This document shows, one piece after another, positions 7,554-16,061 of a DNA stretch of 64,000 nucleotides (the stretch's first letter is position 1; each line of letters begins with the position of its first letter). Source of the stretch: Streptomyces griseus subsp. griseus (GTDB lineage: Bacteria; Actinomycetota; Actinomycetes; Streptomycetales; Streptomycetaceae); contig NZ_JOJE01000013.1 in the NCBI RefSeq assembly GCF_000720255.1, forward strand, positions 1 through 64,000, written 5' to 3'. The notes under the pieces are model-generated. The model was not told the DNA's origin and searched no databases. It saw only the letters and a program-made list of their open reading frames with translations. Made by a program: the position numbers and the translations under genes.

Positions 7554-8885
7554 TCACACCGGTTCGGGTTGCGGTTCCGGCTGACGCGTTGGCCCGACCG
7601 CCGGTTCCCACCGTTTGGTGGTCCGTACGTAGCCGTAGATCACTGAGGTCATCACCAGGATGAGAAGTGGCCCGAACACCTCCGGATGTCTGGCCATCTC
7701 CACCGGCAGGTAGCGGTACGACACCAAGAGCGCGGCGAAGACCGTGGCACCGTGGACGACCAGCTGGATTCCTGCCCGGTCCCAGCCGCGGTCGAGCGAG
7801 CGCAGCGCGGCCTCGATGGTGAGCGCGAACACCACGCCGGCGATGAGATCCACGCCGTAGTGGTAGCCGAATCCCAGCGTCGCGGTGAGCGTGGCGATCA
7901 GCCAGAACGTGCCCGCGAACCGCAGGAGCCGCGGGGCCCTGCGACTGTGGATGAAGATCGCGACGGCCCACGCCGTGTGCAGGCTGGGCATGCAGTTGCG
8001 CGGGGTGATCCCGTCGTACGTCATCGGGGCCGGGGTGCTGATCGGCAGCGACGTGTGCGGCCACAAGTTGGCCGCCGCCCACTGCACGCCGCCGGTGCCG
8101 GAGGCGCCCGGGCCGTAGGCGAAGACCGGTCCGACCACCGGGAAGAGCATGTAGATGCCCGGCCCGAGGAGGCCGATCACCAGGAAGGTGCGCACCAGAT
8201 GGTGGCGCGGGAAGCGCCGCTCGACCGCCACGTCGCGCAGCTGGTAGAACGCGACGACGACCGCGGCCACCGCGAGCTGCCCGTAGACCAGCTGGAGAAG
8301 GTGGCCGCTGAAGGGGTCGGTGGCCTTGACGATCCGGCCCACCAGCCACGACGGGTTGCCCAGTGCGTGATCGGCCATGGCCACGTACTGGTCGAGGACC
8401 ATCGGGCGGCTCTTCGCAGTGATGAGCAGCCAGGTGTCGCCGGTCTTGCGGGCGGCCACCAGCAACAGGCCGAGCCCGACGCCCTTCAGCAGCAGCACGC
8501 GCTCACGGCCGGTGCGGCGCGTGACAGCGATGACCGCGGAGCCCAGCATCACCCACAGCGCACCCGTGCCGAGGGAGTAGCCGTCGGTCATCTCGGCGCC
8601 GGCCGCCCATCGCACCAGCAGGAGGACGGCGTCGATGCCGATCGCGGCGCCGGCCGCGATGAGCCGTTGCCGCCAGGTGAGCACCACCATCATCAACCCC
8701 AGGCCGCCGTACAGCGGCCCCGGCTTGGGAGCGAGGATCAGGGCCTGCACCTGGTTGGTGATCGGCCCCGGTTCACCGTAGCGGCGTGCGGCGATCTCCA
8801 GCGTGATGAGGAATCCCAGCGCCACCACACCCGCCGCGACCCACAGCATCGCGCGCCAATGGCGCCCCACGATCAACGAAGTCAT
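7554..8885 (-). CDS. PAP2-superfamily multi-pass membrane phosphatase/phosphotransferase
   Basis: About 443 residues from ATG at 8885, with a TTG possible at 8927. It has roughly ten hydrophobic spans. The catalytic motifs are late in the protein: NCMPSLHTAW, then GFGYHYGVDLIAG, where the PSLH and HYxxD histidines form the acid-phosphatase-type centre. The spacing is that of the AUR1/IPT-like branch, in which the histidines act on lipid phosphates or transfer phosphoinositol. Substrate cannot be told from sequence. It stands alone, convergent with the surface-protein gene, and the accessory island begins upstream of its start. Confidence 0.8.
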   Translation of the reverse strand: MTSLIVGRHWRAMLWVAAGVVALGFLITLEIAARRYGEPGPITNQVQALILAPKPGPLYGGLGLMMVVLTWRQRLIAAGAAIGIDAVLLLVRWAAGAEMTDGYSLGTGALWVMLGSAVIAVTRRTGRERVLLLKGVGLGLLLVAARKTGDTWLLITAKSRPMVLDQYVAMADHALGNPSWLVGRIVKATDPFSGHLLQLVYGQLAVAAVVVAFYQLRDVAVERRFPRHHLVRTFLVIGLLGPGIYMLFPVVGPVFAYGPGASGTGGVQWAAANLWPHTSLPISTPAPMTYDGITPRNCMPSLHTAWAVAIFIHSRRAPRLLRFAGTFWLIATLTATLGFGYHYGVDLIAGVVFALTIEAALRSLDRGWDRAGIQLVVHGATVFAALLVSYRYLPVEMARHPEVFGPLLILVMTSVIYGYVRTTKRWEPAVGPTRQPEPQPEPV

Positions 8886-9680
8886 GCCGCTTATTCGCGA
8901 AAAAACCCGCGATGCCCTGGATATCAATTTTTTGGCCGATTCACGCTGATGGCTAGGTAGAGGAAAAAGCGATGGGAAACCACCGCGAGCTCGAACATGT
9001 TATCGGAGCCATGTTTCGGCGCCCGAGGATGGACAAATACGCACTTTTCTGGCCCGTCGCAGCTGCTCAATGCGCCCGGCGGCGGGCTGGCTGTCGAGCC
9101 GTGTGTGCACCGTCACTGCTCCTGCCGACGTGCCGATCTCTGGTGGTTGCACCACATGTGGCCCGCAGCCCAGGATGCGTCGTTGTACAGACGCCGCAGC
9201 AGTGGAGGCGTCCCGAACCCGATGACTCACCGGCTCACCCTCTCAGCCCGGACAGTCGGAGGCCAGTGCCCTTTGGGCCGCTCGTCCCGAAGGCTTCGGC
9301 AGGCACCAGGTCACTTGCCGTCCGGCAATCCGAGCCCAGCTGTGATCGCTGCCGCCCGTGCGGCGGTTGCGGTCGGGATTACCGCGGGCATCCCTGTGGC
9401 GGTTGATTTCGGTAGCGCGGCGGTGGTGCGGGCATGCCCGTGGCCCCCCGGCGGTCGAGCGGGCTGATGAAGATCAACGGCTGGTTGACAGGCGCAGGCT
9501 TCCTGCGCCCACGCGAGCCGGGACGTCATGGGCGACGGCAGCCTGACGTTTTCGGCGTCGAGGTCAACTGCTCAGTGGGCGCCGCTACTTGCCTGGATCA
9601 TGTGCAGACGCGAAGGCGTTGTAGGGTGATCGAACTCTGTCCAGGCAGAGCAGAACCCAACACCAAAAACGAGGGGACCC
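8886..9680. other. Gene-poor start of the accessory island
   Basis: About 800 bases with no reading frame I can tie to a family. A hairpin GGCGCAGG-CTT-CCTGCGCC lies at 9491-9509 and may be a terminator of a lost gene. A short plus-strand stretch around 9400 reads IPVAVDFGSA, weakly like the start of an Hsp70-type ATPase, but without further support. The GC-rich coding signature of the neighbours is lost here, consistent with decayed sequence. Confidence 0.5.
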
Positions 9681-10256
9681 ATGAAACTGAGTCTGCGTCG
9701 GATAGCGCCCAGGCCGCGGTCGTCCGCCAGCAGGAAGGCCATGTCGGTCGCGCTGGTCGGAGCTACCGTCGTCGGCGCGTCGGTGCTGGCCGTCTCCCCG
9801 GCGTCCGCGCTGAGCTGGAAGTGCAAGAGCAGTTCCAAGACCATCGACGACGCTGGGTACTCCGGCCCCTGGGGCGACAACTGGGACTTCACCGTCAAGA
9901 ACTGCGTGGCCCGGTCCGGTAGTTACGTCTACGCCAAGGCCACGGTGAGCTGGGACGCGCCTCCGTGGTACTCCGGAACCGACCACCTGTATGAAACCTT
10001 CGACAGCGCCGGCTTCCGGCTGTACCTCAAGCACGCCGACGCCGGCGCGGACACTGTCCTGGTCAAGAAGGACTTCGACATCCAGGACAAGCTGGCGGCC
10101 ATGAACGGCAGCGGCAACGGTTCGTGGACCTCGTCCACGATCAAGAAGAAGGTGGGGAGCAAGAGCGCATACGTCGACGGCGCCCTGAGGCTCAACTGGG
10201 ACGAGGACGGCAAGGGCGTCCGCAACTACGGCTTCTCGGCCACCAGCTCGGTCTGA
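9681..10256 (+). CDS. Secreted protein of unknown function
   Basis: 191 residues from ATG, with GAGGGGAC 5 bases upstream. A long Sec-type signal peptide (basic start, hydrophobic ALVGATVVGASVLAV, cleavage after SPASA) leaves a mature protein of about 145 residues. It begins LSWKCKSSSKT and is rich in Trp, Tyr, Lys and Ser, with two cysteines (WKCK and KNCV) that could form one disulfide. I recognise no domain. It lies inside the accessory island and appears monocistronic. Confidence 0.75.
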   Translation: MKLSLRRIAPRPRSSASRKAMSVALVGATVVGASVLAVSPASALSWKCKSSSKTIDDAGYSGPWGDNWDFTVKNCVARSGSYVYAKATVSWDAPPWYSGTDHLYETFDSAGFRLYLKHADAGADTVLVKKDFDIQDKLAAMNGSGNGSWTSSTIKKKVGSKSAYVDGALRLNWDEDGKGVRNYGFSATSSV

Positions 10257-10519
10257 CGGCGGCACTGACGCACTGCCGTCCCCGACCACCTTCAGCACGC
10301 CGTTCCGGCCGCTGAAGTGAAGCAACAAGCCGATCTGCCCGCCATCCACATCCAGGGGCGCGGTGGGCAGATCGGTGCCGAAGCCGTTCCGGTCGCCGGC
10401 GGCGTGCAGGGGGTTGCCGTTCAGTTCGGCTGTCCTCTGGGCCGTCGACGCCCCATGCGGCGAGGGCGGCCAGCCCTGCGATCACGCGGTAGTGGCGGAG
10501 CTCTCCCCGGTGTGGGGCC
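10257..10519. other. Spacer with no recognised gene
   Basis: No reading frame here resembles a family. Short frames exist on both strands but lack ribosome sites and family-like composition. The IS110 remnant follows directly. Confidence 0.4.
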
Positions 10520-10626
10520 ACCAAACCGTGACTACTACTTGAAGCAGCGGGCCGAGGGGTTCAAGCATCCTGTGGGCCCTCCTGCGCGATGGAAGGTCTT
10601 TCACCCTGCGCCCACCAGTGGCTCGG
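10520..10626 (+). pseudogene. IS110-family transposase, C-terminal remnant with internal deletion
   Basis: One frame reads RDYYLKQRAEGFKH. After a frame change near 10567 the next reads ILWALLRDGRSF. In intact IS110 transposases these two blocks are joined by about 12 residues (NQAVIALARRR-type), which are missing here together with a frame shift. This is the second IS110 relic in the window; the first is at 130-245. Confidence 0.55.
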
Positions 10627-10694
10627 TCGCGTAAATGGGCCACCGGGCCCATCACCGGCGATAGTCTGAGGACCCATCCCGGAGAGACGGCCCA

Positions 10695-10973
10695 GTGAGC
10701 TTCGACGCAGAACGATCAGCGCGCATCGCTGCCATGCAGGAAACCGCCCGGCCCGTCTGGGAGGTGTCCGGAGACAGGGACGCGCTCCAGCAGTTCCTCA
10801 AAGACAACGGGTGTCACGGCGTGGAAGCCGTGTTCGTGACCATGGGGCTCTTGAACTGCGATCTCGCCGAAGCTCAGCGAGCCTTCATCGACGCCCCATG
10901 CCGCGACGCCGAACGCCGGTTCCACAATCAAGCCCTGAACCTGCTCGAAGAGGTTGCCGTCACCGACACCTGA
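10695..10973 (+). CDS. Small hypothetical protein
   Basis: 92 residues from GTG, with GGAGAGAC 8 bases upstream. The product is acidic and predicted helical, with segments ALQQFLKDNGCHGVEAVFVT and RFHNQALNLLEEV and no signal peptide or membrane span. The codon pattern is typical of Streptomyces coding DNA. It has the look of a small immunity or regulatory protein, but that is only an impression. It lies just upstream of a small lipoprotein gene in the same direction. Confidence 0.6.
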   Translation: MSFDAERSARIAAMQETARPVWEVSGDRDALQQFLKDNGCHGVEAVFVTMGLLNCDLAEAQRAFIDAPCRDAERRFHNQALNLLEEVAVTDT

Positions 10974-11052
10974 CAGCACCGGCGACAGACACAGCCCCTT
11001 GACTCGGCCATCAACATTCCACCGACCTTCGCTTTCAGCACCGGGAGACTGT

Positions 11053-11331
11053 GTGAGACGCGTATCCATAGCCGCCTTGGCTCTGTCGCTGACCGCCCTA
11101 CTTGCAGGGTGCACGCAGGAGGAGCCGAAGCCACTGCATCCGACCAGGTCGCCAGGGGAAGCGGCCTGGTACGAGAGCACCAAGAAGCAGCAACAGGAGT
11201 ACTGCGCCGCATACCGAGCGCACGACCCACAGCACCCCATCCACGTCCCCTCGTACGCCTCTGCAATGTCGGAGGACGAGTTCGCCGACGACTTCTACAA
11301 GGCCGTGAAGGAGAAGTGCACGCCTGCTTGA
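11053..11331 (+). CDS. Small lipoprotein of unknown function
   Basis: 92 residues from GTG at 11053, with GGGAG about 6 bases upstream. The signal sequence ALALSLTALLAGC ends in a clear lipobox with the lipidated cysteine near residue 18. The mature part is about 75 residues, charged and Gln/Glu/Lys-rich, ending EKCTPA, with two further cysteines that could pair. No domain recognised. It lies between small island genes and the tRNA-Ser fragment. Confidence 0.7.
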   Translation: MRRVSIAALALSLTALLAGCTQEEPKPLHPTRSPGEAAWYESTKKQQQEYCAAYRAHDPQHPIHVPSYASAMSEDEFADDFYKAVKEKCTPA

Positions 11332-11371
11332 TGGGCCAAGTGATCGCGAGATCACGGGGAACCGCAGTCAC

Positions 11372-11427
11372 TGGCGGTGGTTATGGGATTTGAACCCACG
11401 GTGACTCGCGCCACGACGGTTTTCGAG
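11372..11427 (-). pseudogene. 3' half of tRNA-Ser(CGA): attachment-site scar
   Basis: On the minus strand the sequence runs from an anticodon loop CTCGAAA through ACCGTC, a long variable arm, the T arm TGGG-TTCAAAT-CCCA, an acceptor strand AACCACC, discriminator G and encoded CCA. The 5' half of the tRNA is absent: bases before the anticodon loop (GCGAT) do not pair with the 3' stem. This is what remains when an element integrates into a tRNA-Ser gene with a crossover at the anticodon loop and is later moved or partly lost. It marks the accessory island as of integrative origin. Confidence 0.65.
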
Positions 11428-11649
11428 ATCGCATCCGGCTTGACTGCCCCATTGTGACTCCACCGACCTTGAGTTGGGCTGTGCTGGTTCGACCGTCTGC
11501 GATCAGGTCAAGACGTTTCCAGATGAGTCTCGATCACCTTTTGGCGGTTGGGGTGTTGTGGGAACTTATGAGGTGGTGGTGGTCGTCTGCTGAGGTGCGC
11601 TGTCCAGCGTGTTCGGTGGTTATGTGTTGTTCCGAGAGAGGGGGCTGAA

Positions 11650-11982
11650 GTGTCTGCGGAGATCGCGATTGCAGAGGCTGTGGAGTACCTGCGGGCGGAG
11701 TTGGTGGCTGCGGCGGCGGGGAGTGGTACCGGGCCACGGTTTGAAGTGGGGCCGGTGGAGCTGGAGTTCTCCGTGGAGATGCGTAAGGAAGGCAAGGGCA
11801 AGGCCGGGCTGAAGGCGTGGGTGGTATCGGCCGGTGCGGAGGCGTCGGTGTCGAAGGCGTCGGTGCACCGGGTGAAGCTGGTGCTGACGCCGAAGGACAC
11901 CATGACCAACGGCGCCTATCACGTGAACACCGACCAGCCGGATTCCACGGGCGAGATGCTGGGGTCGAAGTTCGGCGAGTAG
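11650..11982 (+). CDS. Trypsin-co-occurring domain protein (trypco2 family)
   Basis: 110 residues from GTG, with GAGAGGGGG upstream. The protein opens with a helical stretch MSAEIAIAEAVEYLRAELV, followed by the core RFEVGPVELEFSVEM and a Lys/Gly-rich turn, then a strand pair ending HRVKLVLTPKD. This pattern (helix, then GPxxLEFxV, then VxLxLxP) fits the small trypco2 domain known for genomic association with trypsin-like proteases in NTP-dependent conflict systems. The protease-NTPase gene begins about 80 bases downstream on the same strand. Its likely role is as a partner or regulator of that protein, inferred from context. Confidence 0.75.
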   Translation: MSAEIAIAEAVEYLRAELVAAAAGSGTGPRFEVGPVELEFSVEMRKEGKGKAGLKAWVVSAGAEASVSKASVHRVKLVLTPKDTMTNGAYHVNTDQPDSTGEMLGSKFGE

Positions 11983-12062
11983 CGCAGGGCTGCATCACAC
12001 GCTGTGGGCCCAGGGGAATGGGTTGCCTCTGGGCTCTGATTGGGGATGGGGAGGGGTGCGGG

Positions 12063-15000
12063 GTGGAGCGGGCGCGGGTGGCGGTGGTGCGGTCCGGTGA
12101 TGCCCGGGGGTCCGGGTATGTACTGGGCGGCCGACTGGTGCTGACGGCCGCGCACGTGCTCAAGGACCACGGGCAGGTGTCGGCGCAACTGCCGGGTCGG
12201 GCCGGGCGGGTGCCGTGCCAGGTGGTGTGGGAACGGTTCGAGGACGGTCCGCAGGGGTGGGACGCGGCGCTGTTGCTGGCCGGGGAAGATCTGTCGGACA
12301 GGCCCTTACCAGGGGTTCGTTGGGGGCGGCTGGTGACCATGCAGGCCTGCCCCGCTCAGGCCCTGGGCTATCCGGTGGTGGGGCAGGCCGGAAGGGATGC
12401 GGTCTCGCTCGTACAGATTGCGGGGCGGGTCCTGCCGGAGAGCGGCAGGGACAGAGACCGCTACGTCCTGGTCGCTGGCATGGGGGCGGAGTCGCATGGG
12501 GGCGCCTCGCCGTGGGGTGGGATGTCCGGGGCCGCGTTGTGGTGCGGCAGTACACCGGGGATGGCGCCGCTGCTGACCGGTGTGGTGGCCGGTGATCCGC
12601 CCGGTTGGAGCCACAACCAGCTGGAGGCCGTCCCAGCGTACGTACTGGCGTCGGACCAGAAGGTGCGGGAGCTGGTCGAAGAGCACACCGGGCGGGCCAT
12701 GCTGCTGGAGCCCGCGGACCTGCAACACCTCACCGACCGCACCGCAAGCCCCCGGCCGCCACGCTCCCCCGCTGATCTGCTGCGCCCGGAGCAGGCGGTG
12801 GTGTCCTTCATGGGACGGGAAAATCTGCTCAACGACCTGACTTTCTGGTGCCAGCCGACCCCGGACCAGGCGCAACCCACCCCTGACGACGGCGCTTCGG
12901 CCGGGATGTGGGAGTGGGAGCAGAGTCTGGTGCAGGCTCGGCTGCTGACCGGGGCGGGCGGTGCGGGCAAGACCCGGCTGGCCGCCGAACTCGCCGCCCG
13001 GATGACGAGGCAGGGCTGGGCCGCGATCCGCCTGACCACCGATACGGGGGTGCCGCTGGATTCCCTGTCCCAGGCGTGCCGGCCGCTGCTGGTCGTCGTC
13101 GACTACGCCGAAACCCGCACCCCGCAACTCCATGCACTGCTGGAGGCGGTCGACCACGAGCAAACCATCAGTCCCGTACGCGTGTTGGCCTTGGCTCGCG
13201 CCGCAGGCGACTGGTGGACCCGGGCCACCGAACACCCCCACGGCCAGGCCCTGAGCACAGCCCTCGTCACACCGGTCCCTGCACTGCACCACACCGCCCA
13301 AGAGCGCGCCATCGCCTACCGGCAGGCCCTCGGCGATTTCACCACCCCACTGCGCCGGCTCTTCCCCTTGACCGACTGGGCGGCCCTGCTGCCCGCCCTC
13401 ACTTCTGCGACCGCAGTACCGGCACTGGCCGGTGCGGAGTTCGACACGCCGCTGTCGGTGCAGATGGCCGCCCTCCTCGCTCTGCTGGATGCCACCGGTA
13501 TTCCCCAGCTTCCGGGCCGGGCCCCCGCGCTGGAAGGTCGGCTGCTGGGACACGAACGCAAGTACTGGGACGATGCCGCCGCCACTCCCGGACGAGGCCT
13601 GAACGGGGAGCGCAGCGGAACCGAAACCCGTGCTCTCGCCGTTGCCCTGGCCTGTCTGGTCTCCGCCGCCGACCGTGATCACGCCCGAACACTCCTGGCA
13701 CAGCTTCCCGGTCTGGCCGACGAGAGTGCGGCCGCCGTCTGCGGGGAGCTGACCACCTGGCTGGCAGATCTCTACCCGACTCCAGCCGGTTCCGTGTGGG
13801 GCAGCCTGCAACCCGACCGGATCGCCGAATACCACCTCGGCGCCCAGACCAGCCGTGAACCTGCGTTGTTCACCCGCATCCTGACCACGCTCTCCGACAC
13901 ACATGCCGCGCAGGCCCTGACCGTCCTGGCCCGCACTGCCCAACACCCCCATCACCGGGATGTGATCAGCAGCATCCTGTGCGATGCCGTCGCCATCGCC
14001 CCGGACCCGCTGGGACCGGCCGCCCTGAGCACAGCCACACGCACGCCCCACCCCGCCCCCTTGATTGCCGCCTTGGCGCATCTGACCCGCACCACGCAGG
14101 ACATCACGTTGCTGCACCGCCTCAGCAACCTGCTACCGAACTCCACCCTTGCCCTGAGCGAGTGGGCCGCCGACCTCAGCACGGCCCTGGTCGAGCACCA
14201 CGACACACACGATCCCACTCTCCCCGACCTCGCCGGCTCGCTGAACAACCAGTCCGCCCGCCTCGCGAAGCTGGGACGGCTGGAGGAGGCACTGGCCGCC
14301 GGCACCCGTGCCGTCGAGACCTACCAAAGCCTGGCCGAGCAGCGCCCCGACGCCTTCCTCCCCAACCTCGCCGGCTCGCTGAACAACCAGTCCAACCACT
14401 TCGCCAAGCTGGGACGGCTGGAGGAGGCACTGGCCGCCGGCACCCGTGCCGTCGAGACCCATCAAAGCCTGGCCGAGCAGCGCCCCGACGCCTTCCTCCC
14501 CGACCTCGCCATGTCGCTGAACAACCAGTCCGCCCACCTCGCGAAGCTGGGCCGTCTGGAGGATGGCTTGGCCGCCGTCACCCGCGCCGTCGAGATCCGC
14601 GAAGCCCTGGCCGAGCAGCGCCCCGACGCCTTCCTTCCCTACCTCGCCAGCTCGCTGAACAACCAGTCCACGCACCTCGCGAACCTAGGACGGCTGGAAG
14701 AGGCACTGACCTCCGCCACCCGCGCCGTCGAGATCCGCGAAGCCCTGGCCGAGCAGCGCCCCGACGCCTTCCTCCCCGACCTCGCCGGCTCGCTGAACAA
14801 CCAGTCCAACCGTCTCGCGAAGCTGGGACGGCTGGAGGAGGCACTGACCGCCGTCACCCGCGCCGTCGAGATCCGCGAAGCCCTGGCCGAGCAGCGCCCC
14901 GACGCCTTCCTCCCCAACCTCGCCGGCTCCCTGAACAACCAGTCCAACCGTCTCGCGGACCTGGGACGGCTGGAGGAGGCACTGACGGCCGTCACTCGCG

Positions 15001-15488
15001 CCGTCGAGATCCGCGAAGCTCTGGCCGAGCAGCGGCTCCCTGCACAACCAGTCCAACCGTCTCGCGGACCTGGGACGGCTGGAGGAGGCACTGACGGCCG
15101 TCACTCGCGCCGTCGAGATCCGCGAAGCTCTGGCCGAGCAGCCGCCTTCCTCCCCTACCTCGCCGGCTTGCTGAACAACCAGTCCGCCCACCTTGCGAAG
15201 CTGGGACGGCTGGAGGATGGCTTGGCCGCCGTTACCTGCGCCGTCGAGACCTATCAGAGCCTGGCCGAGCAGCGCCCCGACGCCTTCCTCCCCTACCTCG
15301 CCATGTCGCTGAACAACCAGTCCGCCCACCTCGCGAACCTAGGACGGCCGGAGGAGGCACTTACCGCCGCCACCTGCGCCGTCGAGACCTACCGAAGTCT
15401 GGCCGAGCAGCGCCCCGAGGTGTTCACGGCAGACTTGAAGAAGGCGCTCCAAATACGGCAGTTCTTGAAGCAAATTCCGGAAACTTGA
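12063..15488 (+). CDS. Trypsin-like protease-STAND NTPase-TPR conflict protein
   Basis: 1141 residues from GTG at 12063, with GGGGAGGGG upstream. Residues 1-200 are a trypsin-like domain with an intact triad: His31 in LTAAHVL, Asp67 in GWDAALLL, Ser155 in GGMSGAALW. Residues about 250-700 are a STAND-type P-loop NTPase, with Walker A TGAGGAGKTRLA near 297, Walker B LLVVVDYAETR near 343 and a sensor-like LALARAAGDWW. From residue 720 there is a near-identical array of 46-residue TPR-like repeats (core SLNNQSxxLAKLGRLEEAL). The plan is sensor repeats, NTPase switch and protease effector, as in prokaryotic NLR-like defence proteins. Leu82 is encoded by TTA, so translation should depend on bldA. 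One repeat is read out of frame. No signal peptide is present, so it is cytoplasmic. Confidence 0.88.
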   Translation: MERARVAVVRSGDARGSGYVLGGRLVLTAAHVLKDHGQVSAQLPGRAGRVPCQVVWERFEDGPQGWDAALLLAGEDLSDRPLPGVRWGRLVTMQACPAQALGYPVVGQAGRDAVSLVQIAGRVLPESGRDRDRYVLVAGMGAESHGGASPWGGMSGAALWCGSTPGMAPLLTGVVAGDPPGWSHNQLEAVPAYVLASDQKVRELVEEHTGRAMLLEPADLQHLTDRTASPRPPRSPADLLRPEQAVVSFMGRENLLNDLTFWCQPTPDQAQPTPDDGASAGMWEWEQSLVQARLLTGAGGAGKTRLAAELAARMTRQGWAAIRLTTDTGVPLDSLSQACRPLLVVVDYAETRTPQLHALLEAVDHEQTISPVRVLALARAAGDWWTRATEHPHGQALSTALVTPVPALHHTAQERAIAYRQALGDFTTPLRRLFPLTDWAALLPALTSATAVPALAGAEFDTPLSVQMAALLALLDATGIPQLPGRAPALEGRLLGHERKYWDDAAATPGRGLNGERSGTETRALAVALACLVSAADRDHARTLLAQLPGLADESAAAVCGELTTWLADLYPTPAGSVWGSLQPDRIAEYHLGAQTSREPALFTRILTTLSDTHAAQALTVLARTAQHPHHRDVISSILCDAVAIAPDPLGPAALSTATRTPHPAPLIAALAHLTRTTQDITLLHRLSNLLPNSTLALSEWAADLSTALVEHHDTHDPTLPDLAGSLNNQSARLAKLGRLEEALAAGTRAVETYQSLAEQRPDAFLPNLAGSLNNQSNHFAKLGRLEEALAAGTRAVETHQSLAEQRPDAFLPDLAMSLNNQSAHLAKLGRLEDGLAAVTRAVEIREALAEQRPDAFLPYLASSLNNQSTHLANLGRLEEALTSATRAVEIREALAEQRPDAFLPDLAGSLNNQSNRLAKLGRLEEALTAVTRAVEIREALAEQRPDAFLPNLAGSLNNQSNRLADLGRLEEALTAVTRAVEIREALAEQRLPAQPVQPSRGPGTAGGGTDGRHSRRRDPRSSGRAAAFLPYLAGLLNNQSAHLAKLGRLEDGLAAVTCAVETYQSLAEQRPDAFLPYLAMSLNNQSAHLANLGRPEEALTAATCAVETYRSLAEQRPEVFTADLKKALQIRQFLKQIPET
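14220..15430 (+). repeat. Tandem 138-bp (46-residue) TPR-coding repeats
   Basis: Eight intact units plus one frame-shifted unit, with a period of 138 bp and nearly identical DNA in places. Units differ mainly at the positions after SLNNQS (ARLAK, NHFAK, AHLAK, THLAN, NRLAK, NRLAD) and in the second helix (VETYQS, VETHQS, VEIREA). Relative to its neighbours, the seventh unit has lost 29 bp at 15034/15035 and 7 bp at 15142/15143. The total of 36 bp restores the frame but leaves 15035-15142 read in another frame. Confidence 0.9.
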
Positions 15489-15673
15489 TCCGTCGGCCGG
15501 CCTCATGGCGGCTGCTATCCAAACTTCGCACCCCAAGCGGACCAGATCGAGCGGGGAACAGCGGGCGAACATGAGAAGGCAGCCGGTCTCGCAGACACGA
15601 TGGGTCAGGCAACCATGGCCTCAAATGACCGATCCCCTCAGAGCAGCCCGAACGGTCGCCGTTCCGCGCGGAC

Positions 15674-16061
15674 ATGAAGGCCATGGGCAAGCGGGGCGAC
15701 TGGGCGAGCAGGACCGACGCCAAGGTGCAGGCCCCGGCCGACATCGCGGCCCGGCTGGGCATCGCCGAAGGTGACCTGTGTGTCTGGACGTCGTACGAGT
15801 TCCTGGCTGACGGCAGGCCGGTGCAGCTGTCCACGAGCTGGGAGCCGTACGACCTCACCGCCGGTACTCTCGTCGTCCTTCCCGAGGGGTGCCGCATGCC
15901 GGAACGGGCGTCGTGAACCGCATGGCCGCGATCGGTGTCACCGTCACCCATGCCGTGGAGCAGCTGGAGCCACGACAGGCGGGCGCCCCGTGGAGACAGC
16001 GGACATCGTGGTGCCCGCGGTGCACTGCGAGATCGTTTACGAGATCCCGATCAGCCGATAG
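15674..16061 (+). pseudogene. GntR-family regulator, broken UTRA domain
   Basis: The first frame reads a typical UTRA core: APADIAARLGIAEGDLCV, SYEFLADGRPVQLSTSWEPY, LTAGTLVVLPEG. A one-base loss near 15886 moves the homology to the next frame (PHAGTGVVNRMAAIGVTVTH). A deletion near 15978 then drops the middle of the domain. The end resumes in a third frame as GRPVETADIVVPAVH and finishes EIPISR-TAG. The N-terminal winged helix is missing. Such regulators are frequent in Streptomyces integrative elements as well as in metabolism; here it looks like the decayed end of the island. Confidence 0.75.

Noticed and set aside
9311..9470. Short plus-strand frame reading IPVAVDFGSA, like the start of an Hsp70 ATPase
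   Set aside because: Only about ten residues agree, nothing continues the family, and no ribosome site is seen.
10317..10634. A 105-codon plus-strand frame
   Set aside because: Its end is the first half of an IS110 remnant in frame, and the start has no ribosome site or recognisable sequence, so it is not listed as a gene.
12306..14117. A 603-codon minus-strand frame opposite the STAND NTPase
   Set aside because: The plus strand holds the protease and NTPase motifs. The minus frame has no motif or ribosome site.
14220..15430. Regular repeats that might be taken for a CRISPR array
   Set aside because: The 138-bp units are contiguous, coding and in frame with the upstream protein. There are no spacers of constant length and no cas genes.
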